This document shows, piece after piece, positions 39,166-50,100 of a DNA stretch of 64,000 nt (position 1 is the stretch's first letter; every line of letters starts with the position of its first letter). Source of the DNA: Colius striatus (lineage: Eukaryota > Chordata > Aves > Coliiformes > Coliidae). The stretch lies in contig NC_084760.1 of the NCBI RefSeq assembly GCF_028858725.1, forward strand, positions 79,056,367-79,120,366, read 5' to 3'. The position numbers and the translations under genes are program-made. The notes below the pieces were generated by a model. That model was not told where the DNA came from. It saw only the letters and a list, made by a program, of their open reading frames with translations, and searched no databases.

Positions 39166-39309
39166 GAGACCGAGCGGCAGGGGAGGGCGGGCGCGCCCCG
39201 CTGCCACAGCGGGGTCGTCACAGAAACGGGCGGCAGGGAGGGGGCTATCGCAGAGTGCTCCGCGCCGTGTCCCTGCTCCCCCGCGGGCCCGGCCGGCAGG
39301 GCGCGGCCG

Positions 39310-39330
39310 CCCCCCCCCACCCCCCCCCCC
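39310..39330. repeat. Poly-C tract (C9-A-C11) in the promoter
   Basis: A nearly pure C run of 21 bases lies about 130 bases upstream of the start codon. The minus strand is G-rich and can stack. Such homopolymers are prone to sequencing length errors. Confidence 0.9.
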
Positions 39331-39456
39331 ATAAGCGCGCTCTCCCCTCCAGCGCCTCCCCAGTGGTCGCGCCCGGCTCCAGCTGACCGGTCTGGAATCG
39401 CGGTTGGGAGCCCCGCGCCCCCCCCGCCCGCCGCCGCCCCGCGCCCCGGCCCCGCC

Positions 39457-39527
39457 ATGGGAGACGCCGGCAGCGAGCGTAGCAAGGCGCCCAGCCTGCC
39501 ACCGCGCTGCCCCTGCGGCTTCTGGGG
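39457..39527 (+). CDS. ZFAND3: ZFAND3 coding exon 1 (partial gene)
   Basis: ZFAND3 is a small vertebrate protein of about 227 residues with an N-terminal A20-type zinc finger and a C-terminal AN1-type zinc finger; it has been linked to nuclear gene regulation. This exon encodes MGDAGSERSKAPSLPPRCPC followed by GFW and the first two bases of a Gly codon, matching the human N-terminus as I remember it. The cysteines at residues 18 and 20 begin the A20 finger; its remaining cysteines must come from exon 2, outside the window. The start ATG has a strong context (GCCATGG) and is the first ATG after 39067. The exon ends at a consensus donor (GG|GTAAGC), giving a phase-2 intron. It lies in a CpG island. 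Reading on without splicing meets TAA at 39529-39531. No frameshift or odd feature is seen. Confidence 0.93.
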
Positions 39528-39533
39528 GTAAGC
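39528..39533 (+). other. ZFAND3: Splice donor of ZFAND3 intron 1
   Basis: GTAAGC follows TGGGG, giving a near-consensus donor. It interrupts codon 24 after its second base. Conservation of the coding sequence stops exactly here, which supports the boundary. Confidence 0.9.
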
Positions 39534-39590
39534 GAGGGCCCCAGAGCGACGAGGGGGCTGGGCTAGAGCCGGCTCGGCCCGGCCGGACAC

Positions 39591-39637
39591 GGGGAGGGGG
39601 TCGGGCGGCGAGGAAAAGGGCGACGCGGCGGGGGGCC
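39591..39637 (+). other. G-quadruplex-prone stretch at the start of intron 1
   Basis: Runs of three or more G occur at 39591-39594, 39596-39600, 39603-39605, 39618-39620 and about 39630-39636 on the non-template strand just after the first exon. This matches the G-rich pattern that favours R-loops downstream of CpG-island start sites. Structure formation is inferred. Confidence 0.5.
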
Positions 39638-40060
39638 GCGCGGCGAGCGGGGGCAGAGCCCAGCCCGGGCCTGGCCTGGCGGGCAGGCTAGCTGGCCGAC
39701 GCGCCGGGCCAGGTCATAGCCCTGGCTTCAGGCCTATCCCAGGGGCCGAACCGTCAGCTCGCCCCGGTCGTTGGCCCCTGCCGGGAGGGCCTTAAGGGCC
39801 CGGCCTCAGGGCCAGAGGGGTGTCCTCCTGCCTCTCGGCGTGTGGCCGGGTGTGCCGCATCCCAGGGGGCCCGGGCGGGGGTGGCGGCGGCTCCGGGCTT
39901 AGAGGCAGCGGGTGACCTGGGGCGGGGTGGGGGGAGGCGGCTGCAGTGCCCCTGGGAGAGAGTGAAGGCCTGGCCTGGATGCGAGCCGCTTCCCCCGCCG
40001 CTTGGGCAGGTCGGCGGTGGCCTTGCCGGCAACTCGGTGAGGTAGGCCTGCACGGATCCC

Positions 40061-43000
40061 CAGACACGCAGGTTTTCTTGAGCGGCTGCCCCACCTTTGG
40101 GGCTGTGGGCTGCGCTCCCAGACCTGCCTTTGGCTCTTCGTAGGCTCAGATGAGAAATGAGGGCCTCTGGTTACCCGGCTGGGTGTCCTGGAGCGGGATG
40201 CCTGACATATCACTGCCCTGTGCCCAAGAACGAGCTTCTCTGTCGCTTCTATTCATGCAGGTCAGCGCTGGGCAGCATAACTATGGAAGAAAAAGAGCTA
40301 AGGACAAAAATAGGCTTCTTTCTCCACTTTATGAAGACGGAGAGGTTCATAATAGATAAGGTCCTTCTTAGCTGTAGGCTGTTCCTCTTTTAGAAAGAAG
40401 GAAATAGGGTCATGCCTGTATGCCAAAGGTGAATAAAGAGTAAGTCGGTATCTTGCTAAACTCCTGTCACTTCTAGGGTCATGTCTGTTAAAGATGTTTC
40501 CATTATTGATTTTTTTTTTTTTTTTAAAATCAGATCTGTCATGGCAGGTGATATTCTGTCAAATACACATGATCATAAAATGTCTTAAATGTATATCAGA
40601 GAAGCATTAGTTCCTAATGCCGTTATTTATGGGAAGTTCAGAGAATATGTGGCTAAATAGACTTTTGAGGGCCCACCTGAGATTTACACTTGTCTGTGAT
40701 TGTGCCTTCTTGGGATTTATGTCATACTATTTAAGGCACTCGGGGGAAGTGGAGGCTGAGAGAACAGAGATGCAATAAGAGTGATTTAGTGATGTCACTC
40801 TACATTTGGTAGGTTTATTGGAGTGGCAGGATTTTAAATGAAATCCCAGTTCTGAATTATGCCAGAAGCCTGAACTGCAACAAATGCCACAGCACTGCTG
40901 GACTAATCTTGCTAGACAGACTATAAATATACAGTAAATTATTTTGCTTATTTTTGTTTTGTTAGGCTCCCATGTTTGGACCTGATGTTTTCTGTAATGT
41001 AGTGGAAAGCAAGATGCTGCTGTTGCTAATGTAGTGTACTGACTTATGTAACATGATACTGATGTGAAGGGAGAGTTGCAGAAAGTCGAAAGTGAACTTT
41101 TTCTTTGGGCTGAACTTCTTGGCTAGTTCATCATGTTGCAATAATGAGAAGAAAATCTGGTGCTTCGTGTTAAAGGGGCTGCTTAACGGTGACAGGAGGC
41201 TCTCAAGAAATCCCATTGCATTTAAAGGTGCTACTTTCTTTTGCCTTTTTAAATGTGTTTCCCTTGCACAAGCAACTATCTAAATAGTGTTTTTTTCTTT
41301 TTCCTTTTTTTTTTTCCTCACGTCATCCCTGCAGTAGTAGTTCTTGTAAGATGTTTTTGAAAGACAGCTCTGTGGGGGAAAAAAAGCTTACTTTTTCCAC
41401 CAGTACAATGAATGAATTAATCTTTTTCAGTTTCTTTTAGATTCTGCCAGATACGTTTCAATACCCGGTGGCAAACTGTGTATCTGTTTTTTCCACTTAG
41501 AAAAACCAAACAAACCCCAAAACTATGCTGTCAGCTTCCAGAGTTTGATGGTTTGTTGTACTTCTCAGTCCTGAAGAAGCTTAAATGTCTTGTCAGTATT
41601 GACCTAGGCCTTGCTCTACAGCTTGAAAAGATCAGCTGATAAGTCTGCATAGACATTCCTTCCTAGTGAGATTGCATTAGCAGGAGTGCTTAAGGTGTCA
41701 GAGTTTCACATCAGCTTTCTGAAGAAAGTAAATCATGATAGCAAAAAGGCTTATATGCATCTGAAGTTGGAATTCTGCTGCTTTAGATGTCAACTAGGGT
41801 TATCAGCAGCAACATATCCTAAGACAGAATCTTATCTCCGACTTTAGTGCCACTTTTAGGTGTCTTTCAGGTCAGAGTTTGGAAAAAACAGGACCACATT
41901 TCCTCTTTATCTGCGGGGCATTTAAGACTACAAAAAGTTCTGGAATTTGTGATTTAATGTAGTAGTTTCCAGGAAATTTGTAAATAATGTAGAGAGATAG
42001 TGTTACTTTATGCTTCCCAGTCCCTGTTGGCCTGATGGTTGAGAATCCTTTCACGAGTGTTCTTGAGTGAGCCCAAACCATGTAGGTAGCAGAACAACTC
42101 AGTGTCAGTGAGTCAAACAATAAGGTCTAGGTTTAGCCAAGCGTAAAATATGGTGATTTTTGGTCTTTTAAAAAATTGATTTTATGTAGTGCTTAGCCAG
42201 AATTGTTTGCAGTAAGGTGCACCTTTCTGCAATATTCCACAAAGATAGGAAACGTTAAAGAAAATAGTGAAAGAAGTGTTAAAGTTGAAGTAAGCTATGG
42301 GCTTCTGGGCTAAAACTTGCCTAATGATGAATAGTGATAGAAGTAGCTCCTAAGATGCACATTAACAGTGGAGGCAGGCAAAAGATTACAGGAGAATTGC
42401 ATTGGAAGGCCTCTTCTTTTAAAATGCTTGATTTGATATTAGAAATTCAGATCGTGTAGGTTTCAAGAATCTCTGGTGACTGGAAAACTACTAAACTCTT
42501 GATGTTTCAAGATCTAAGAAACTGAAGAATGAGCAGCTGAAAGAAGAGACTTCAGTGAGACTGTTCAGAACTTCTGAAACATCTGCTTAGGGTCAATGGT
42601 TTACCTTTTGTTGAAGATTATCTGTCCTTAAATCCTCTTCAGACTTACCCTTTTTAGAATGCCCAGTCTGCCATTTCTGCCAAGTAAAGTTCAAATGCAA
42701 CACTGAGATGATCTTTATATGTTACAAGATCCCTTCAGTTACATAGATAATCTCAATTGGGAAGCCTCATCTGTATTTTTGTTATTTATGAAAATTTCAC
42801 ACAACTTTGTGTTTGGAAGTATTTTACTCCCTTTTCTTCCCATTTTTCTATCTTAAACTTCAGTCATTTACAACTCTCTCACTTTTTATTGGAACGGTCT
42901 TTGTGTACAATGATTGTAAAGGTGTGATACGCAAGTTATTTTAGGTTACTTCATCTAGAGTTTGTGACATGTTTAACTTCTCATTCTTATGATCCTGAAA

Positions 43001-45479
43001 AAATATGTCTTCTTTTCCTGATTAACTGTGTGATGTTGTTTGATTTTTTTTTTTTCTGTGTGTGTTTTTTTTTTTAAAAACTAGTGGATTTCAGAAACCT
43101 GTTTCATCTTACAGCACATATAAAATCTTCAACTCTAAACTGATAAATACATGAAAATATTACTATATGTATATATTCCATTTAAGCCATTTTGCTTATT
43201 AAAGATGTGATCCTTTAATGAACCACATGTTGGCAATTCCAGTTGTTTTTTAAAGGACTCCATACAGGTTTCACTTGTATATAGCTCATCAAAGGATTGG
43301 GGCTTTTACTATTAAATGGTTATATGCATAGAGGGGATAATAATTTAACAACTGAATTTGTACCATAGTGACTGCTACTTATTTTTCATATGATCCAGAC
43401 TGATAGCATACCATTGCATTCAGTGCCTTAGAACTGGAAAAAAGGGAAATATGTTAATGGATGTAAGACAAATGTATTCCATTCTTGAAATGGTGGCAGC
43501 CAGCAGGAAGTTGATTGAAAACACACTATGATTAGTTTCATCTCATCTTATTTCTGGGAACTATAAGGTACTGTAGTCAGCCAAAACTGATGGCAATATT
43601 GTTTGAGAACATGCCAGCAGGGGTTTTGCGGGATGTTAACCATTTGTTCTGTCTTTCTCTGACGCTGTGTGCATCATATTGTGTGATGAGACATTGGGCC
43701 CCAAGCATTCTATGCTGGCCTAATCCAGAGTTTATTTCCAAGCCTGGATTTTCCAGTCACTTATGTATCATCAGGTCCCTGCCATGCCAGTCTGGCTCTT
43801 TTCTCAATTTTGTTTACTAAAATTGAACATTTGATCAAATGGTGAATTATCTAACATAAGCATTATTAGTTTGTGACTGTATATTGCCAAAACTTGCATT
43901 TAGCTTCAAAACAAACAATGACTATATATTTATGGCATTAAGAAGTCTCTTCTCTGGCTAGTCTTTTTTTTTTTTTTTGGCATTACAGCTGTTCATTCTG
44001 TACAAACTTTCAGTGACTGTCCTTTCGATATGTAGCTTTCCAGTCTTACAGGCTGTGTAGGTCATCATGAATGCATAATGCTTTATAAACCTAATTTTGC
44101 TTTAACCACTGTTGAAACCATAAATGTTGAAACCATAAATGAGGCTTAAGTAAACTGTTGAAATAATCTACCCTTTCCTCTGAGTTAGTTTTCAATGGGC
44201 TTGTATCATGTAGTTCCTTACCTAGACTTTCACTTACTGGAGCTTTGGATCAGATGCTGGAGTACGCAATGAATTTGCCAGTTTATACAAGAAGACCTGT
44301 GTGCTACCAAGTAGATATTGGCTTATCAGACTTCAGTATTAACTGGGGTCTTCGAGTGAGTAAGTAGTGAGGCTTGAGTAAGGTGCTTTGGCATAACTGT
44401 CTGTGTGTAATGCTGTCTTGAGGAGCAGGCTTTCTCTGTGATTGTTTATCAGAAATGTCAATTTTTCCCTCTGAAGTGGAAGAATGGATGTAAATCAATA
44501 AGTTAATGACACTTAGGAAGGCTAATTCTTACTACCTTGTACACGATCTAAACAATTTTTTGTGACTAACGTAAAAGGCTTGTTTGTTTTTATTTATTAC
44601 AAACATTTACAGGCCATCTATCACAGGAGACTGTAATGGGTTGGAACCAAGTAATTAACTTCCCTGCTGTGGTCCTGGTACTCTGTTTTGGTCTTAGGTT
44701 AAGTCTAAAAAGACTTGAATATTGTAATTTTTTTTCTGTGTACGAACTTGTTTAATACTCTGTCAAATACTTGGGTAAAAGAACTTGACACAGTTTGTAG
44801 CTGAAACCATCATTAACTGCTGTAACACATCTACTGATGTGTTGTACAAATAGAAGTGACAGTTATTTAACTGCCAGAAACAGAGAGTCTGATGAGGAAT
44901 TGATTTATTTACAAGTTTTCCTAGAAAATGCTGCAGAGGATAATAACAGGCATTGAAGAGACACTGAAATTCTTTGCTTTGATCTTAATTTTAGAAAAAA
45001 CTCCAGAGTTATGAGACATAGAGAAGCTGTGTCTGAGGACAGAGTGCTGCTGCTGGTGGGGATCTGAACTTTGTCATCTTCCCTGCTTGAATAAGAGCAT
45101 GCCGAATAAAGAATGATAAATTGTGAGGTTCTTGTGATTTCCCTCAGTGATAATACAACTAGAAGAGCGTCTCAACTAAAGTCAAAAGATAGATTTCTTT
45201 TTTCCCCCATTATTTTTGTACAGTGAGCAATTACCTTGCAACTGTGGCTGCAAGATGCAACACATTTTGGAACAGGTTTTTTTCTGTTTGCTGCAGAAGC
45301 TTACTTTTAGGAATGGGAATTATTGGCGCTCAAAGTAAAAGCGGATGAACTGGATTTAATACTTTAACTGTAATAAGCTCTCTTCTAGGAATGTGGAAAC
45401 AGTGCTTTTTTTTTTTTTTGCAATACTTAATGGAATAGACAAAACAGAAAGGAGATTTTGTTATTTAATGAAAAACAGC
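40061..45479. other. Intron sequence without recognised elements
   Basis: I find no exon, RNA gene or nameable transposon here. It holds several long T-runs and one 15-bp perfect tandem duplication (44111-44140). Small open frames such as 43590-43820 resemble nothing known. Confidence 0.6.
44111..44140. repeat. Perfect 15-bp tandem duplication
   Basis: GTTGAAACCATAAAT is repeated twice without a gap (44111-44125 and 44126-44140). The identity of the copies suggests a recent local slippage or duplication. Confidence 0.9.
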
Positions 45480-45845
45480 TGTTTTGGATCAGATCAAAGA
45501 TGCATCCAACCCTGTTTCTGATTTGAGTGATAAGCAATGCCGAGGGAATAAGCATAAGGACAGAACAAGCATGCAGTGATTCTTATCTTGGTATACTTCC
45601 TTTGCTTCTGGCAGTCTGACATAAAGTTGTCCTATGTTTTATAAATTTATGGCTTAGTAATTTTTACCCATTTTTTAATGGATTTGTGAAATGACTTGGT
45701 GAATCCATACATACCCTTGACCCTCACAACATCCTGTAGCAAGTAGTTCTATAATTTAACCATTCTTTTTATTAAAAAAGGTAATTTGTTTTATTTCCTT
45801 GATTCTTGCTATGTGATAATTCTAAGGAGTGAATAAATTCAAATA
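45480..45845 (-). mobile_element. Ancient CR1 LINE, turtle-type subfamily
   Basis: The + strand reads GGATCAGATCAAAGATGCAT, then GGGAATAAGCATAAGGACAG, TTGCTTCTGGCAGTCTGACA, CCTCACAACATCCTGTAGCA and AGTAGTTCTATAATTTAACC. These blocks follow in order the CR1 subfamily that is abundant in turtles and crocodilians (GGATCAGACCAAAGGTCCAT, CTTCTGGCAGTCAGAGG, CCTTCACAACATCCTCTGGC, GAGTTCCACAGGTTGAC). The orientation is minus by comparison with the other CR1 copies. Divergence is high, so the insertion is old. Confidence 0.8.
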
Positions 45846-46878
45846 GCTGGTGTATGAGGGTGTTTTGTTTAAAAAGATCCAAAAATAGGACTGCTTGATT
45901 AAAAATGTCTGTTCGCTTCTTCAGAGAAACCAGAATTTGAGAAAACCACCACTTTCTTAAACCATGAATTTATTTACATAAAGTGTTTTAGAAATATTTT
46001 CTAATTGTAAGTGGATGCTGTGCTAATTATAGACAGACATATCCATCAGTTTTTAATCTAACTGTAACTTCCTCATCAGTCAGAAGGAAATTAAGTGTCA
46101 TAGCTGTTGCTGCTACTCCTACAAGTACAATGAACAAGAAAGAAGTAGATTGTGTGCAGCTTTTTGATGCTTGGAGGAGATAGAAGTTACTGTGTGTAGG
46201 TCACCTTCCAGGTTTCTTTCTATCTTCCTGTCAGTCAGTGTTGCCTTCATGTCTTCTGTAAACTGTGATCAGTTGAAGATATTGTGGTTTGGGCAGTACT
46301 AATGACTATTCCACAGTTAGTGCTGCAGAATATCTTTCTTAATGCTAGTGAGTAAAACAATCAACTTTTGTATGGCACCTTTAAGGTGTCGAAATCAGTG
46401 ATGCAAAGCATTAACTTCATGGTCTGTTAATTGGATATGTTTGGTTTTAATTTTAATATTTTCACTAACATGCTATGCCAGTTATTGCTGTTTTTTTAAA
46501 ACTATTTTAAATTACAGGTTTGTGCGTATAAATTAACACAGGCTTCTTTAGAGGCACGTGGCAGGAAGGATGAATGGGATGTATTTTTTCAGCAAAATAT
46601 TGCTTATATGATTTGAAATTTAAAATGTCACTGCGCTTCTGTATCTCCTTAAATACGCAAACTTGAATGACTAACTTTGTGTCTTACAAATGTCTTGTGA
46701 ATGTTGTTAATATTTGGTCTTACGTTGAAACCGTTATTTGGGTCTCAGAGATAAACTTCATATTTAGTTTAGGCAAGTAAATTGCATTGATCTGTTCTCC
46801 ATTTTCTTCTCTCCTCTTTTGTTTACATGGCAAAAATCCTCCCTGTCCATTCAGTATAGGCAGGGCTCACCAGCATGA

Positions 46879-47115
46879 GATCACAGAATCTTAAGGGTTG
46901 GAAGGGATCTCAAAAGATCATCCAGTCCAAATACCCTGCCAGAGCAGGACTGCCTAGAGTAGGTCACACAGGAACTCATCCAGGTGGGTTTTGAATGTCT
47001 CCAGAGAAGGAGATGCCACAACTCTACACTTGCCCTTGCTGAAATTCATTAGATTTCTCCCCACCCAACCTTCCAGCTTGTCCAGGACTCCTTGAGTGGC
47101 AGCACAAGAAATTTT
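46879..47115 (-). mobile_element. CR1 LINE fragment with an internal deletion
   Basis: GATCACAGAATCTTAAGGGT, then TTGGAAGGGATCTCAAAAGA and GGAGATGCCACAACTCTACA are the reverse complement of a CR1 3' end. From about 47028 the sequence jumps to a more 5' CR1 block (ACTTGCCCTTGCTGAAATTC, CCAGCTTGTCCAGGACTCC), so an intervening segment is missing. It lies antisense to ZFAND3. Confidence 0.85.
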
Positions 47116-50100
47116 CAGTTATGTGTTCAATTTCTCTATTAGTAGCATCTGAGTAGTAGCACTGTGGTAAGTGCAGTATTTGGCTGTGCAAAGAAGTTGT
47201 ATTAGGAAATTCTTGATGGATTGTTACATTTCATCTGCCCTCTGGATTCTTCCTTTTAAAGAAAGAATTGTAGGTATTCCTGCTGTTTAATCTGACCACC
47301 ATATGCATGCTCTGAACTTGAACAGTGTAGTTCAATGGGTGGAAGATAAATTCAATTTCTAAGTGTTGTAGTATTTTTATTAGCGGTTTACGGGAATTTA
47401 TTTTTAAAATTAGTTTCATGGTCATGATGTCCTTTAATAAAAATGTACTGTGGTTAGTGTTGCGTTTCCAGTGTTTATTTGGTTTAAATTAAGGGACTAA
47501 CTAGAAGTACTGAAAAATTTTAAATGGAGATAAAAACTTTTTTTTTTTTTAAATTTTAATAAGCAGCCTGTTTTTGTGATCTGTATATTTAACTGTTTAT
47601 TTGAATGCAGAAGTACAACTTATTTCCTAAGACACTAAGGAAAGCAGGGAAGGAGCACAATACTAGATTGGAAGCGGTGTTTGGTTTTTTGTTGTTTTTT
47701 TTAAAGCAGATTGGCTCCATGATAACCTTCTAATTGTGCACTTAGAAAAGCAGAATCCAAAGTCATATCCTCATTGACTTAAGTGCTAAAACACAACCAG
47801 CCTTCACAATATGACTGTTACTGAGATCAGCCCTGTCACCATAACAGCAACGTTTTGATCTCTAATTATATGTTGTTAGAGATGTCTCAGAGGAATCTGC
47901 TTATATAAAGTAGGCAAAATGCTGTCATTTAGCAAGAGTCCCTCAGTATTGGAAATTATATTGTCCCAACTCTTGATTAGATGCTATTTTGGTTCAAGGT
48001 AATGCAAATATTAAGGAGTCTAGCATTTTGATAAATCGATTAACCATCTTTGAAACTGTCCTCTAACAACTATCCAGTATTACTTGATGAAATGCTTTTT
48101 TTAACTGTAGAAAGGTGAATATTAGGTCAGATATTGCTGACACCAGTTTGCAAGAAGAGACATTAATGTCAGATGCAGTAATGCTTGTTCATTGCTTAAT
48201 GTCTTAGTGTTAACCTTTTTTTAAGTAATCTGCTTCAGTGAACTGATGGAACAATAATGGTTTCTAAAATTGTTCAGTATGTTAACAAATGCTTCCTTAT
48301 TCATGGAGGTAGCATTCAAGAGTTTCTCTGAGTTAACATACTAATCAAATTTAAGTATAATAATTTGTAGTTTTAGGCTTAACTTTTGACTCTCTACTTC
48401 TTTGAAGAAGTGAAAGGATTTTTAACGTATGTTTCCATAATAGAGGTTCCCTCTGATTTTAAGTTGGAAACATTTTAATCTAAATATTCATTTTTTTAAC
48501 AGGAAAAAAATATGGGAAGCGCATGATTTAATTAAAAAAAAGTTCAGAATTTTAGAAGACTGAAAATAGTTCTTTGAAGCAGCTGATATTTTTTTCATGT
48601 TTGCATAGACTTGTGGATGAATTGTTAACTGTACTGTAATTAATAAAGGGCTTTTAGGTTTAATCTGTGTATACTGAGTAACAGATGTTGACTCATTTTT
48701 GAGTTTTCAAAAGAAAGCAATACATTAGCAAAACAATAGCATTTCAACACTTCATATATGTATATATATATTTTGGCAGTGGGGCTTTGTGATTAGTACT
48801 TTATGGGCAAAGTAATTGAAATTAAACCTGCCTTGGAAATTATAATTAAGATGGGACAAAGTGACTTCTCATTTTATTTAGGAAGGTGGACTAACTGCAG
48901 CTCCTGCTCTTGTGAAATACATGGGGCATTTGTGATATTTCTAGCATGCCTATTTTTGAGTATATTTCTTTTGAAGAATTAGATGTTAGAATGTCACTAA
49001 AAATAGTGTTGAATGTCACTGCATATTTTTCTCTTACTTTGTCTGTAGTTTGTTAGCATTAGTTTTATTTTGGACACTAAGTATATTTCTGTTTTAACTT
49101 TCTCTTGGGTACTGTAATTTGAAATATATTGACATTGTGGTCTAATGCTGATTTTTTTTTTTTTTTTTTTTAAATACATCTTACATTTATTTCAAGAGTT
49201 TAGAGAGTAGAGGAGTAGTAAAATATTTGGTTTTTAAATAAAAATCCCCTTCTTGACTTTTAAGTTTGGAAGGGATTTATTATTATTTGTGCTGATGATG
49301 CATTGTGTGACAGTCGCTTTTCCCCTTGCATGGTTTCCTTCATTGGTGAATCTTACATTGCTCTTCATTTAAATCTGGAGTGCTTTAGGAGCCTCAAGTG
49401 GGAGACTTGGTAGCAAAGACTATTTATAGCTTCTTCAGCTCTGTTCTTTTAGAGAGAGGTGATTGTTTAAATCAGAACTGTTCAAGGACAATATTGACTG
49501 ATTGTTGAATGTTGTTTCTAGGGATGTTCATGTAGAAGGAAGTGTTTGTGGTGGGTGGAGGAAGTCTCTTTTATTCAGAATAGTTGCTATGTAATTAGAA
49601 GAGCAAGAACCGCCTTCATGACATGTCTGCAAGTCTCAGGTGGTTTTGCAGCACTCTCTTGATGAAGATAGGACCCCATTATTATCCATTAATCTATGAT
49701 GCAGTCTCTCCTTTGACTGTTAATGTTCTTGTGTGACTAATTCAGGAAAGACCAGAAATCTTTCTGGTGAATAATTAACACTTACTGTCCTGCTCAAGTT
49801 GCTTCTAAAGAGAGATTCAAAGCTAGAAGAAATACACAGTGATCTATATCATAATATAGTAAACTGAACTGATGTGATTTAACTTACTTTGATGTAATAC
49901 TGGAACTTCCATCACTTACTGGCATAACGATAACTTCAGCATTACAGGTTAGAATTCAGTTGCCTCAACAGACACATCTTCTGAAGTGCATCTGAAATTC
50001 ATATAACTGAAATTACTGATTGCTTTTGAAAGCGCTGTAACTGGAAACCCAAACCAAATGGAATGAGAGCAGGGCTCTGATAAACTTAAGCTTACAGCTT

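Larger units (their letters stand above)
38350..40060 (+). promoter_or_regulatory. ZFAND3: CpG island promoter of ZFAND3
   Basis: CpG density and GC content jump at about 38350 and fall back at about 40060, in contrast with the AT-rich DNA on both sides. The island covers 1.1 kb upstream and 0.6 kb downstream of the ZFAND3 start codon. GC boxes are visible (CCCGCCCC near 39020-39027 and GGGCGGGCG near 39185-39193), with no TATA box at a convincing position. This is the usual architecture of a broadly expressed vertebrate gene with dispersed initiation. The long upstream part may also serve a divergent transcript. The island contains long chance reading frames on both strands because GC-rich DNA has few stop codons. 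Confidence 0.93.

Noticed and set aside
39111..39590. 159-codon minus-strand frame across the ZFAND3 exon
   Set aside because: It is the antisense shadow of the GC-rich promoter and exon, with Gly/Ala/Arg-rich composition and no recognisable motif.
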